From Anadara kagoshimensis (taxonomy: Eukaryota; Mollusca; Bivalvia; Arcoida; Arcidae), in the NCBI GenBank assembly GCA_021292105.1, contig CM037874.1, positions 35,886,185 through 35,950,184 of the forward strand: a stretch of DNA of 64,000 bases, in the 5' to 3' direction. Shown here one piece after another: positions 41,101 through 55,631 of the stretch. How positions within the stretch are numbered: the first letter of the stretch is position 1; every line of letters starts with the position of its first letter. The position numbers were made by a program, and so were the translations under genes. A model generated the notes under the pieces. The model saw only the letters and a program-made list of their open reading frames with translations, made no database searches and was not told the DNA's origin.

Positions 41101-41758
41101 TATGGGTTGTCTTGGGTTGGGTACAAGTTGTCCTGGGTACGAGTTGTCCAGCAACCCCCTGTGATCCCAGATCACAGGCACTTGATAGAAAAAAGTGGAC
41201 ACAGGCACTTGATAGAAACAAATGGACACAGGCACTTGATAGAAACAAGTGGACACAGGCACTTGATAGAAACAAGTGGACACAGGTACTTGATAGAAAC
41301 AAGTGGACACAGATACTTGATAGAAACAAGTGGACACAGGCACTTGATAGAAACAAGTGGACACAGGCACTTGATAGAAACAAGTGGACACAGGCACTTG
41401 ATAGAAACAAGTGGACATAGGCACTTGATAGAAACAAGTGGACATAGGCACTTGATAGAAACAAGAGCCTCTGTCCCACAGGTACTTGTGGAAAATCATC
41501 TGATTTTAATTTATATAAAATTATCCTATTTTACTTTATATAATAATTATATAGAGTAAAATAGGATAATTTTATATAAATTAAAATCAGATGATTTTCC
41601 ACAAGTACCTGTGCCTGTGTCCCAGACCTCTGTGTGTATGATCAGTATTTTCTGATCTTACATTATCAGTGGTTATTGTTGTTTAATAAATTTACCAAGT
41701 GTGTTGCGCCTATCTCTTTCTTCAGTTTTTCTTCCAGGGAACTACTTGTTATTGTCAT
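38044..41758 (-). CDS. BOLA2: BolA-like protein 2, complete, three coding exons
   Basis: Small cytosolic/nuclear BolA-fold protein that binds monothiol glutaredoxin (GLRX3) through a shared [2Fe-2S] cluster and takes part in cytosolic iron-sulfur trafficking. Exons: 41758-41696, 39329-39235, 38149-38044; 264 nt, 87 aa plus stop (human BOLA2 86 aa). Exon junctions are phase 0 and phase 2 with GT-AG ends. Residues 1-21 [21 protein letters not shown] form the first helix. Then come [20 protein letters not shown], the BolA signature [15 protein letters not shown] and [14 protein letters not shown]. The His of LLQRHR and the invariant Cys of the DGCG loop are the cluster-ligand candidates. None of the exons is long enough to stand out as an open frame. 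Head-to-head with the SELENOO-like gene, 298 bp between starts. Confidence 0.94.
38175..38300 (+). mobile_element. SINE family B fragment
   Basis: TGTCGTTTGTCAGTTTGCTT, TCTAGTTTCCTCCACCATCC and CACCATTAATTCACCCCATA, in BOLA2 intron 2. Confidence 0.6.
38400..38610. mobile_element. Family-B SINE fragments, inverted pair
   Basis: 38405-38470 reads in minus orientation (TAATAGTGTTTTACACCCAT, AGGTGGTTAGTTCTGAGGAC). 38510-38600 reads in plus orientation (TGTCAGTAAGTTTGTTAATA, TTTCTTCCACCATCCAGGAG). Confidence 0.5.
39235..39329 (-). CDS. BOLA2: BOLA2 coding exon 2
   Basis: 95 nt between ATTTATAG and GTCAGTAG. It encodes [20 protein letters not shown] then [11 protein letters not shown] plus two bases of Arg. 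It matches the core of the BolA fold. Confidence 0.95.
39676..40118. mobile_element. hAT-like MITE, CAGGGTTCGTACA termini
   Basis: CAGGGTTCGTACATACATTT at the left and TGTACGAAACCCTG at the right, with ATATT on both sides. The interior repeats AAGGGCTTTTTAGGGTC-type phrases. About 443 bp in BOLA2 intron 1, no frame. Confidence 0.75.
40433..40505 (-). repeat. tRNA-like fragment (SINE head)
   Basis: Inverse reads ATCTCAGTTGGTTGAACGTT (A box) ... ATGAGTTCGAACTACG (B box). Ends do not pair into an acceptor stem, so not a working tRNA. Confidence 0.5.
41174..41466. repeat. 27-bp minisatellite, about 11 copies
   Basis: Unit ACAGGCACTTGATAGAAACA plus AGTGGAC, with C/T variation at GGCACTT/GGTACTT/GATACTT. 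27 is a multiple of three and the unit lacks stops in several frames, so long frames appear on both strands (for example the nonapeptide HRHLIETSG). These are artefacts. Each unit holds a small inverted repeat, ACTTG...CAAGT. Confidence 0.97.
41477..41613. repeat. 137-bp near-perfect palindrome
   Basis: The left arm from CACAGGTACTTGTGGAAAAT through AATTTATATAAAATTATCCT matches the inverse of the right arm up to CCACAAGTACCTGTG, centred at 41545 with essentially no spacer. Only one mismatch was seen (TACTTTATATAAT against ATTATATAGAGTA). It directly follows the 27-bp minisatellite and shares its GGTACTTG phrase. Confidence 0.95.
41696..41758 (-). CDS. BOLA2: BOLA2 coding exon 1
   Basis: 63 nt, 21 codons, from ATGACAATA to the donor GTAAATTT. 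It encodes [21 protein letters not shown], aligned with the first helix of BOLA2 (EYLREKLQRDLEAEHV). It ends in phase 0, matching exon 2. Confidence 0.9.
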
Positions 41759-42056
41759 GATTGTTCTTCCCCTTTTTCTTCTCTAAAATATTCGTTTATG
41801 TACTTATTGCACGATGGTAATATTTCATGTTTTGGATAAAATAAACGGAACGATATATTTTAATTTTAATGAATTTGAAATGAAAAAACATTTTTGTAAT
41901 TTCATTAGTGTCAAATTCGTACGTTTAGAATTTAATAATTGCAAAACAAAACACAGATATAAAATAGAGTATTTACAAAATGTTTAAGCGTTTTGGTAAA
42001 TTATTAAAATCTTTAAATTGGATTTGGTTGTACATCACTTCCGGTATATTTTTGGG
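41759..42056. promoter_or_regulatory. Divergent promoter interval BOLA2/SELENOO-like
   Basis: 298 bp between the two start codons. ACTTCCGG at 42037-42044 is a perfect ETS-family site (inverse CCGGAAGT), 13 nt before the SELENOO-like ATG. No TATA box in a clear position. Confidence 0.65.
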
Positions 42057-44847
<2,791 letters not shown>

Positions 44848-44891
44848 TATACAGGTCATGGAAATATATATATGTATGTAACTATGTAGAC

Positions 44892-44897
44892 AATAAA
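44892..44897 (+). promoter_or_regulatory. AATAAA signal after SELENOO-like stop
   Basis: AATAAA in GACAATAAATGTGG, 45 nt after the stop. The same signal follows the stop in every array unit (47586, 50287, 52976 and 55677 approximately). Confidence 0.6.
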
Positions 44898-44929
44898 TGT
44901 GGAAATGGGAAAACTTCTCTTACAAATTA

Positions 44930-45110
44930 TTATACCCCCACAAATGAAGTTAAGAGGGGTATATATGAATCAGCCTGTCCTTTTGGCTCTGTCTGTCCGT
45001 CTGCCTGGTTGTCCGTCCCAATATCGTGTCCACTCAGGAGGTCAAAATAGGGGTGGGGGGGGGGGGAGGGGGGGGGGGGGTATTTGGCTCTCAAGAGAGC
45101 GTTCTAGTTG
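44930..45110 (-). repeat. GAGAGCCAAA dispersed repeat, inverse, with G-run (in all units)
   Basis: TATACCCCCACAAATGAAGT, CTGTCTGTCCGTCTGCCTGG, a long G run interrupted by A, then TATTTGGCTCTCAAGAGAG, the inverse of the family at 17458. G-run length differs in every array unit (about 23-31 bases). Confidence 0.75.
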
Positions 45111-45214
45111 ATGTTTCAGAAGAGGAGTGGATTCGAGTGATGTTGTAGGCCCCAGTCAAGATTCTATCACTTATATTGAGACGGTAAATTGGTATACAGC
45201 TGAATTTGTCCAGT

Positions 45215-47540
45215 TGGGCGGATCAGCTTGGAGATGGACGGGCTGTAATGATTGGTGAATATGTTAATAAAAAGGGAGAGCGATGGGAACTTCAGTTAAA
45301 AGGTTCTGGTTTAACACCGTATTCAAGACGAGGTGATGGCCGGGCGGTGCTTAGATCTTCTGTCAGGGAATTCCTCTGTAGTGAGGCCATGTATCATTTA
45401 GGTATGATGAAAAGAATATTATGCATACATGTACATATTAAATTTTATTTTTTTAATGATAGGAATGATTTTAGTAATACATATACTCAAAAATACTTGG
45501 TAATAAATTGATTTTATCACTTTGAAAGTGCATGAATGTGCATAAATAAAAATATTCAAATCTCATCAAAATATCCATTGCCATCTGCAGGGTACTTGGG
45601 GTTGGGAATTGATAGTTTTGATAATAGGTTGTGTATCCCTCCAAAAGATGAAGAATTTGCCTTAATAACTGTCTAGTAATGCATCAGATACAGGTTTCAA
45701 GTTCCAGGTTCTTCACAGAGTTTTGCCTATGCTATGATCAAGTGGTCTAAAGGGTGCTAACAGACCACAGCTTCTCTCTCACCACTTTGGTATGTTATGT
45801 GTTTGTTTTACCAAAAACCATAGTTTTCATTCCATTTTTCCTCCACCACTTTAGAACTGACTGTCTTGATATTAGTGAATCAATCTATCTACTGGGGTGT
45901 TGAAAACATAACTCAACCAAACTCCACTCTACCCCTATGCTGTACATTTCAGCAAGATAACTTTTATATACAATTTTAAAAATTTTTCCAAGTATTATCT
46001 AAAAAGGATTTTAAATTTAGGACAAAAAATGTTTTCTGCTAACACTCTTAGATTGACCATATGGTCGGACATAGCTGAGTGGTACTGTCACTGGTTTTCT
46101 AAGATGATTTTCACTTTCTGCAAATACTAGAGCTGTAAAAAGCTCAATACTAGAATAGTCTTTTGGATGAGACTAAAAACCGAGGTCCCATGTCTCAGTG
46201 CACACTAAAGACACCTCTGTAGAGTCCGAAAAAGAGAAGGCCACCTGTGGCCACTACAGAGGGCACTTACAACCACAAGCGATTGAAACAGACTGAGCCA
46301 AGTTAGATGTGGGATGATGATGCCAACTTGAATGTTGTTTGTCAAAATAAAGTCATATAAACTTTAGGCATAAAACTTTAGGGTCAACAAGGTAAGCAGA
46401 AATACATTTGGGGATGGGCATAAGAAAAACTGCTTCAAATAAATTTATTGTCCTATTTTAGGTGTACCAACAAGTAGAGCTGCTACATTAACTGTGAGTG
46501 ACGATCCAATTATCCGAGACCAGTTTTATGATGGGCATCCTATAAAAGAAAGAGGAGCTGTTGTGTTAAGACTAGCAAGATCCTGGTTTAGAATCGGTTC
46601 TCTGGAAATACTGGCAAAGAAAGGTGAAACAGAACTACTGAAAACTCTTACCGATTTTGTCATCGAGAATTATTTCCCATCTATTGACATACACGATAAA
46701 GACAGGTATTTGCTATTTTACAGTACAGTTGTGAAAGAAACGGCAGAAATGATAGCCAAGTGGCAAAGTGTCGGATTTACACATGGAGTCTGTAACACAG
46801 ATAATTTCAGCCTTTATCTATAACCATTGATTATGGGCCCTTTGGGTTTATGGAAGTGTATAATCCTGACTTTGTTCCGAACACATCAGATGATGAGGGA
46901 ATGTACAGCTATAAAAAACAACCAGAAATAGGTATATTTAATTTAGATAAATTAGGACAAGCTTTAGTTCCTCTGTTAGATTCAAACCAAATTCAACAAA
47001 TTGAAACCATCTTGAAAGGTTATGTCCAAATTTAAACAGAAATATATGGAAATTTTTCGAAGAAAACTCGGTTTTGTAACTATTGAAGAAGATGATGAAC
47101 AACTTGTTGCGATATTGTTAAAAATGATGGAAGATAGAAAGTCAGATTTTACAATGACATTCAGACAAATGGGGGAATTATCATTAGAAAATCTGGATAG
47201 TAAAATTATACCAAAATCTGCATGGGCTTTGAAACATTTGTCTTCACATGACTGGTATAACAGGTGGATCAAGGCATATCGTCAACGGCAACAGCGTCAA
47301 AACATATCTGATGAAAGACGACAAAATATAATGAATAACATTAATCCAAGATATGTGCTTCGAAACTGGATAGCTCAGAAAGTTATTGCACAAGCTGAGA
47401 ATAATGACTTTGAAGGTGTGAGAAAAGTTTTAAAAATTCTTGAAAATCCTTACACTTTTCAAAAAGAAGCAGAAGAAAATGGCTTTGCTTCACCTCCTCC
47501 ATACTGGGCAAAATTTCTGAAAGTTAGCTGTTCATCTTGA
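45215..47540 (+). pseudogene. SELENOO: SELENOO-like array copy 2, 5'-truncated
   Basis: Exon 1 remnant 45215-45401 (frame intact, [20 protein letters not shown]), exon 2 46462-47540 with TGA. It lacks start, signal peptide and promoter. Frame breaks: a T lost in CAGCCTTTATC (46811) and TA lost in AAATTTAAACAG (about 47033). Type A: NQIQQ and RQRQQ. Confidence 0.85.
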
Positions 47541-47912
47541 TATACAGGTCATGGAAATATATATGTATGTAAACTATGTAGACAATAAATGTGGAAATGG
47601 GAAAACTTCTCTTACAAATTATTATACCCCCACAAATGAAGTTAAGAGGGGTATATATGAATCAGCCTGTCCTTTTGGCTCTGTCTGTCCGTCTGCCTGG
47701 TTGTCCGTCCCAATATTGTGTCCACTCAGGAGGTCAAAATAGGGGTGGGGGGGGGGGGAGGGGGGGGGGGGGGGGGGTATTTGGCTCTCAAGAGAGAGTT
47801 CTAGTTGATGTTTCAGAAGAGGAGTGGATTCGAGTGATGTTGTAGGCCCCAGTCAAGATTCTATCACTTATATTGAGACGGTAAATTGGTATACAGCTGA
47901 ATTTGTCCCAGT

Positions 47913-50242
47913 TGGGCGGATCAGCTTGGAGATGGACGGGCTGTAATGATTGGTGAATATGTTAATAAAAAGGGAGAGCGATGGGAACTTCAGTTAAAAG
48001 GTTCTGGTTTAACACCGTATTCAAGACGAGGTGATGGCCGGGCGGTGCTTAGATCTTCTGTCAGGGAATTCCTCTGTAGTGAGGCCATGTATCATTTAGG
48101 TATGATGAAAAGAATATTATGCATACATGTACATATTAAATTTTATTTTTTTAATGATAGGAATGATTTTAGTAATACATATACTCAAAAATACTTGGTA
48201 ATAAATTGATTTTATCACTTTGAAAGTGCATGAATGTGCATAAATAAAAAATATTCAAATCTCATCAAAATATCCATTGCCATCTGCAGGGTACTTGGGG
48301 TTGGGAATTGATAGTTTTGATAATAGGTTGTGTATCCCTCCAAAAGATGAAGAATTTGCCTTAATAACTGTCTAGTAATGCATCAGATACAGGTTTCAAG
48401 TTCCAGGTTCTTCACAGAGTTTTGCCTATGCTATGATCAAGTGGTCTAAAGGGTGCTAACAGACCACAGCTTCTCTCTCACCACTTTGGTATGTTTATGT
48501 GTTTGTTTTACCAAAAACCATAGTTTTCATTCCATTTTTCCTCCACCACTTTAGAACTGACTGTCTTGATATTAGTGAATCAATCTATCTACTGGGGTGT
48601 TGAAAACATAACTCAACCAAACTCCACTCTACCCCTATGCTGTACATTTCAGCAAGATAACTTTTATATACAATTTTAAAAATTTTTCCAAGTATTATCT
48701 AAAAAGGATTTTAAATTTAGGACAAAAAATGTGTTTTCTGCTAACACTCTTAGATTGACCATATGGTCGGACATAGCTGAGTGGTACTGTCACTGGTTTT
48801 CTAAGATGATTTTCACTTTCTGCAAATACTAGAGCTGTAAAAAGCTCAATACTAGAATAGTCTTTTGGATGAGACTAAAAACCGAGGTCCCATGTCTCAG
48901 TGCACACTAAAGACACCTCTGTAGAGTCCGAAAAAGAGAAGGCCACCTGTGGCCACTACAGAGGGCACTTACAACCACAAGCGATTGAAACAGACTGAGC
49001 CAAGTTAGATGTGGGATGATGATGCCAACTTGAATGTTGTTTGTCAAAATAAAGTCATATAAACTTTAGGCATAAAACTTTAGGGTCAACAAGGTAAGCA
49101 GAAATACATTTGGGGATGGGCATAAGAAAAACTGCTTCAAATAAATTTATTGTCCTATTTTAGGTGTACCAACAAGTAGAGCTGCTACATTAACTGTGAG
49201 TGACGATCCAATTATCCGAGACCAGTTTTATGATGGGCATCCTATAAAGAAAGAGGAGCTGTTGTGTTAAGACTAGCAAGATCCTGGTTTAGAATCGGTT
49301 CTCTGGAAATACTGGCAAAGAAAGGTGAAACAGAACTACTGAAAACTCTTACCGATTTTGTCATCGAGAATTATTTCCCATCTATTGACATACACGATAA
49401 AGACAGGTATTTGCTATTTTACAGTACAGTTGTGAAAGAAACGGCAGAAATGATAGCCAAGTGGCAAAGTGTCGGATTTACACATGGAGTCTGTAACACA
49501 GATAATTTCAGCCTTTTATCTATAACCATTGATTATGGGCCCTTTGGGTTTATGGAAGTGTATAATCCTGACTTTGTTCCGAACACATCAGATGATGAGG
49601 GAATGTACAGCTATAAAAAACAACCAGAAATAGGTATATTTAATTTAGATAAATTAGGACAAGCTTTAGTTCCTCTGTTAGATTCAAACCGAATTCAACA
49701 AATTGAAACCATCTTGAAAGGTTATGTCCAAATTTATAAACAGAAATATATGGAAATTTTTCGAAGAAAACTCGGTTTTGTAACTATTGAAGAAGATGAT
49801 GAACAACTTGTTGCGATATTGTTAAAAATGATGGAAGATAGAAAGTCAGATTTTACAATGACATTCAGACAAATGGGGGAATTATCATTAGAAAATCTGG
49901 ATAGTAAATTATACCAAAATCTGCATGGGCTTTGAAACATTTGTCTTCACATGACTGGTATAACAGGTGGATCAAGGCATATCGTCAAGGGCAACAGCGT
50001 CAAAACATATCTGATGAAAGACGACAAAATATAAGAATAACATTAATCCAAGATATGTGCTTCGAAACTGGATAGCTCAGAAAGTTATTGCACAAGCTGA
50101 GAATAATGACTTTGAAGGTGTGAGAAAAGTTTTAAAAATTCTTGAAAATCCTTACACTTTTCAAAAAGAAGCAGAAGAAAATGGCTTTGCTTCACCTCCT
50201 CCATACTGGGCAAAATTTCTGAAAGTTAGCTGTTCATCTTGA
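47913..50242 (+). pseudogene. SELENOO: SELENOO-like array copy 3, 5'-truncated
   Basis: Exon 1 remnant 47913-48099, exon 2 49164-50242. Frame breaks: CCTATAAAGAAAGAGG (one A lost, 49247), AGTAAATTATACC (one A lost, 49906), AATATAAGAATAAC (T lost, 50034). It carries NRIQQ and RQGQQ, shared only with copy 5. Confidence 0.85.
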
Positions 50243-50607
50243 TATACAGGTCATGGAAATATATATATGTATGTAACTATGTAGACAATAAATGTGGAAA
50301 TGGGAAAACTTCTCTTACAAATTATTATACCCCCACAAATGAAGTTAAGAGGGGTATATATGAATCAGCCTGTCCTTTTGGCTCTGTCTGTCCGTCTGCC
50401 TGGTTGTCCGTCCCAATATCGTGTCCACTCAGGAGGTCAAAATAGGGTGGGGGGGGGGAGGGGGGGGGGGGGTATTTGGCTCTCAAGAGAGAGTTCTAGT
50501 TGATGTTTCAGAAGAGGAGTGGATTCGAGTGATGTTGTAGGCCCCAGTCAAGATTCTATCACTTATATTGAGACGGTAAATTGGTATACAGCTGAATTTG
50601 TCCCAGT

Positions 50608-52932
50608 TGGGCGGATCAGCTTGGAGATGGACGGGCTGTAATGATTGGTGAATATGTTAATAAAAAGGGAGAGCGATGGGAACTTCAGTTAAAAGGTTCT
50701 GGTTTAACACCGTATTCAAGACGAGGTGATGGCCGGGCGGTGCTTAGATCTTCTGTCAGGGAATTCCTCTGTAGTGAGGCCATGTATCATTTAGGTATGA
50801 TGAAAAGAATATTATGCATACATGTACATATTAAATTTTATTTTTAATGATAGGAATGATTTTAGTAATACATATACTCAAAAATACTTGGTAATAAATT
50901 GATTTTATCACTTTGAAAGTGCATGAATGTGCATAAATAAAAAATATTCAAATCTCATCAAAATATCCATTGCCATCTGCAGGGTACTTGGGGTTGGGAA
51001 TTGATAGTTTTGATAATAGGTTGTGTATCCCTCCAAAAGATGAAGAATTTGCCTTAATAACTGTCTAGTAATGCATCAGATACAGGTTTCAAGTTCCAGG
51101 TTCTTCACAGAGTTTTGCCTATGCTATGATCAAGTGGTCTAAAGGGTGCTAACAGACCACAGCTTCTCTCTCACCACTTTGGTATGTTTATGTGTTTGTT
51201 TTACCAAAAACCATAGTTTTCATTCCATTTTTCCCACACCACTTTAGAACTGACTGTCTTGATATTAGTGAATCAATCTATCTACTGGGTGTTGAAAACA
51301 TAACTCAACCAAACTCCACTCTACCCCTATGCTGTACATTTCAGCAAGATAACTTTTATATACAATTTAAAAATTTTTCCAAGTATTATCTAAAAAGGAT
51401 TTTAAATTTAGGACAAAAAATGTGTTTCTGCTAACACTCTTAGATTGACCATATGGTCGGACATAGCTGAGTGGTACTGTCACTGGTTTTCTAAGATGAT
51501 TTTCACTTTCTGCAAATACTAGAGCTGTAAAAAGCTCAATACTAGAATAGTCTTTTGGATGAGACTAAAAACCGAGGTCCCATGTCTCAGTGCACACTAA
51601 AGACACCTCTGTAGAGTCCGAAAAAGAGAAGGCCACCTGTGGCCACTACAGAGGGCACTTACAACCACAAGCGATTGAAACAGACTGAGCCAAGTTAGAT
51701 GTGGGATGATGATGCCAACTTGAATGTTGTTTGTCAAAATAAAGTCATATAAACTTTAGGCATAAAACTTTAGGGTCAACAAGGTAAGCAGAAATACATT
51801 TGGGGATGGGCATAAGAAAAACTGCTTCAAATAAATTTATTGTCCTATTTTAGGTGTACCAACAAGTAGAGCTGCTACATTAACTGTGAGTGACGATCCA
51901 ATTATCCGAGACCAGTTTATGATGGGCATCCTATAAAAGAAAGAGGAGCTGTTGTGTTAAGACTAGCAAGATCCTGGTTTAGAATCGGTTCTCTGGAAAT
52001 ACTGGCAAAGAAAGGTGAAACAGAACTACTGAAAACTCTTACCGATTTTGTCATCGAGAATTATTTCCCATCTATGACATACACGATAAAGACAGGTATT
52101 TGCTATTTTACAGTACAGTTGTGAAAGAAACGGCAGAAATGATAGCCAAGTGGCAAAGTGTCGGATTTACACATGGAGTCTGTAACACAGATAATTTCAG
52201 CCTTTTATCTATAACCATTGATTATGGGCCCTTTGGGTTTATGGAAGTGTATAATCCTGACTTTGTTCCGAACACATCAGATGATGAGGGAATGTACAGC
52301 TATAAAAAACAACCAGAAATAGGTATATTTAATTTAGATAAATTAGGACAAGCTTTAGTTCCTCTGTTAGATTCAAACCAAATTCAACAAATTGAAACCA
52401 TCTTGAAAGGTTATGTCCAAATTTATAAACAGAAATATATGGAAATTTTTCGAAGAAAACTCGGTTTGTAACTATTGAAGAAGATGATGAACAACTTGTT
52501 GCGATATTGTTAAAATGATGGAAGATAGAAAGTCAGATTTTACAATGACATTCAGACAAATGGGGGAATTATCATTAGAAAATCTGGATAGTAAAATTAT
52601 ACCAAAATCTGCATGGGCTTTGAAACATTTGTCTTCACATGACTGGTATAACAGGTGGATCAAGGCATATCGTCAACGGCAACAGCGTCAAAACATATCT
52701 GATGAAAGACGACAAAATATAATGAATAACATTAATCCAAGATATGTGCTTCGAAACTGGATAGCTCAGAAAGTTATTGCACAAGCTGAGAATAATGACT
52801 TTGAAGGTGTGAGAAAAGTTTTAAAAATTCTTGAAAATCCTTACACTTTTCAAAAAGAAGCAGAAGAAAATGGCTTTGCTTCACCTCCTCCATACTGGGC
52901 CAAAATTTCTGAAAGTTAGCTGTTCATCTTGA
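50608..52932 (+). pseudogene. SELENOO: SELENOO-like array copy 4, 5'-truncated
   Basis: Exon 1 remnant 50608-50794, exon 2 51854-52932. At least five one-base indels: CCAGTTTATG (51910s), CTATGACATAC (52075), CGGTTTGTAAC (52465), GTTAAAATGATGG (52510s) and an extra C in GGGCCAAAATTTC (52900). NQIQQ and RQRQQ as in copies 1 and 2. Confidence 0.85.
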
Positions 52933-53301
52933 TATACAGGTCATGGAAATATATATGTATGTAACTATGTAGACAATAAATGTGGAAATGGGAAAACTTC
53001 TCTTACAAATTATTATACCCCACAAATGAAGTTAAGAGGGGTATATATGAATCAGCCTGTCCTTTTGGCTCTGTCTGTCCGTCTGCCTGGTTGTCCGTCC
53101 CAATATCGTGTCCACTCAGGAGGTCAAAATAGGGGTGGGGGGGGGGGGGGGGGGGGAGGGGGGGTATTTGGCTCTCAAGAGAGAGTTCTAGTTGATGTTT
53201 CAGAAGAGGAGTGGATTTCGAGTGATGTTGTAGGCCCCAGTCAAGATTCTATCACTTATATTGAGACGGTAAATTGGTATACAGCTGAATTTGTCCCAGT
53301 T

Positions 53302-55631
53302 TGGGCGGATCAGCTTGGAGATGGACGGGCTGTAATGATTGGTGAATATGTTAATAAAAGGGAGAGCGATGGGAACTTCAGTTAAAAGGTTCTGGTTTTA
53401 ACACCGTATTCAAGACGAGGTGATGGCCCGGGCGGTGCTTAGATCTTCTGTCAGGGAATTCCTCTGTAGTGAGGCCATGTATCATTTAGGTATGATGAAA
53501 AGAATATTATGCATACATGTACATATTAAATTTTATTTTTTAATGATAGGAATGATTTTAGTAATACATATACTCAAAAATACTTGGTAATAAATTGATT
53601 TTATCACTTTGAAAGTGCATGAATGTGCATAAATAAAAAATATTCAAATCTCATCAAAATATCCATTGCCATCTGCAGGGTACTTGGGGTTGGGAATTGA
53701 TAGTTTGATAATAGGTTTGTGTATCCCTCCAAAAGATGAAGAATTTGCCTTAATAACTGTCTAGTAATGCATCAGATACAGGTTTCAAGTTCCAGGTTCT
53801 TCACAGAGTTTTGCCTATGCTATGATCAAGTGGTCTAAAGGGTGCTAACAGACCACAGCTTCTCTCTCACCACTTTGGTATGTTTATGTGTTTGTTTTAC
53901 CAAAAACCATAGTTTTCATTCCATTTTTCCTCCACCACTTTAGAACTGACTGTCTTGATATTAGTGAATCAATCTATCTACTGGGGTGTTGAAAACATAA
54001 CTCAACCAAACTCCACTCTACCCCTATGCTGTACATTTCAGCAAGATAACTTTTTATATACAATTTTAAAAATTTTTCCAAGTATTATCTAAAAAGGATT
54101 TTAAATTTAGGACAAAAAATGTGTTTCTGCTAACACTCTTAGATTGACCATATGGTCGGACATAGCTGAGTGGTACTGTCACTGGTTTTCTAAGATGATT
54201 TTCACTTTCTGCAAATACTAGAGCTGTAAAAAGCTCAATACTAGAATAGTCTTTTGGATGAGACTAAAAACCGAGGTCCCATGTCTCAGTGCACACTAAA
54301 GACACCTCTGTAGAGTCCGAAAAAAGAGAAGGCCACCTGTGGCCACTACAGAGGGCACTTACAACCACAAGCGATTGAAACAGACTGAGCCAAGTTAGAT
54401 GTGGGATGATGATGCCAACTTGAATGTTGTTTGTCAAAATAAAGTCATATAAACTTTAGGCATAAAACTTTAGGGTCAACAAGGTAAGCAGAAATACATT
54501 TGGGGATGGGCATAAGAAAAACTGCTTCAATAAATTTATTGTCCTATTTTAGGTGTACCAACAAGTAGAGCTGCTACATTAACTGTGAGTGACGATCCAA
54601 TTATCCGAGACCAGTTTTATGATGGGCATCCTATAAAAGAAAGAGGAGCTGTTGTGTTAAGACTAGCAAGATCCTGGTTTAGAATCGGTTCTCTGGAAAT
54701 ACTGGCAAAGAAAGGTGAAACAGAACTACTGAAAACTCTTACCGATTTTGTCATCGAGAATTATTTCCCATCTATTGACATACACGATAAAGACAGGTAT
54801 TTGCTATTTTAAGTACAGTTGTGAAAGAAACGGCAGAAATGATAGCCAAGTGGCAAAGTGTCGGATTTACACATGGAGTCTGTAACACAGATAATTTCAG
54901 CCTTTTATCTATAACCATTGATTATGGGCCCTTTGGGTTTATGGAAGTGTATAATCCTGACTTTGTTCCGAACACATCAGATGATGAGGGAATGTACAGC
55001 TATAAAAAACATCCAGAAATAGGTATATTTAATTTAGATAAATTAGGACAAGCTTTAGTTCCTCTGTTAGATTCAAACCGAATTCAACAAATTGAAACCA
55101 TCTTGAAAGGTTATGTCCAAATTTATAAACAGAAATATATGGAAATTTTTCGAAGAAAACTCGGTTTTGTAACTATTGAAGAAGATGATGAACAACTTGT
55201 TGCGATATTGTTAAAAATGATGGAAGATAGAAAGTCAGATTTTACAATGACATTCAGACAAATGGGGGAATTATCATTAGAAAATCTGGATAGTAAAATT
55301 ATACCAAAATCTGCATGGGCTTTGAAACATTTGTCTTCACATGACTGGTATAACAGGTGGATCAAGGCATATCGTCAAGGGCAACAGCGTCAAAACATAT
55401 CTGATGAAAGACGACAAAAATATGAATAACATTAATCCAAGATATGTGCTTCGAAACTGGATAGCTCAGAAAGTTATTGCACAAGCTGAGAATAATGACT
55501 TTGAAGGTGTGAGAAAAGTTTTAAAAATTCTTGAAAATCCTTACACTTTTCAAAAAGAAGCAGAAGAAAATGGCTTTGCTTCACCTCCTCCATACTGGGC
55601 AAAATTTCTGAAAGTTAGCTGTTCATCTTGA
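53302..55631 (+). pseudogene. SELENOO: SELENOO-like array copy 5, 5'-truncated
   Basis: Exon 1 remnant 53302-53489 with indels (AATAAAAGGGAG, GGTTTTAACACC, GGCCCGGGCGG) and one extra T at the junction. Exon 2 54553-55631 with C lost in TATTTTAAGTACAG (54811) and a deletion in GACAAAAATATGAATAAC (55418). Unique KKHPEIG; NRIQQ and RQGQQ shared with copy 3. Confidence 0.85.

Noticed and set aside
41032-41559. Four long frames on both strands encoding repeated peptides such as HRHLIETSG or STCFYQVPV
   Set aside because: All come from the 27-bp minisatellite, whose period is a multiple of three. No start context, splice sites or family match.
53026-53385. 119-aa frame running from the G-run repeat into the SelO exon remnant
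   Set aside because: Created by an extra T at the array junction of copy 5; it starts in a dispersed repeat and ends at an indel-caused stop.
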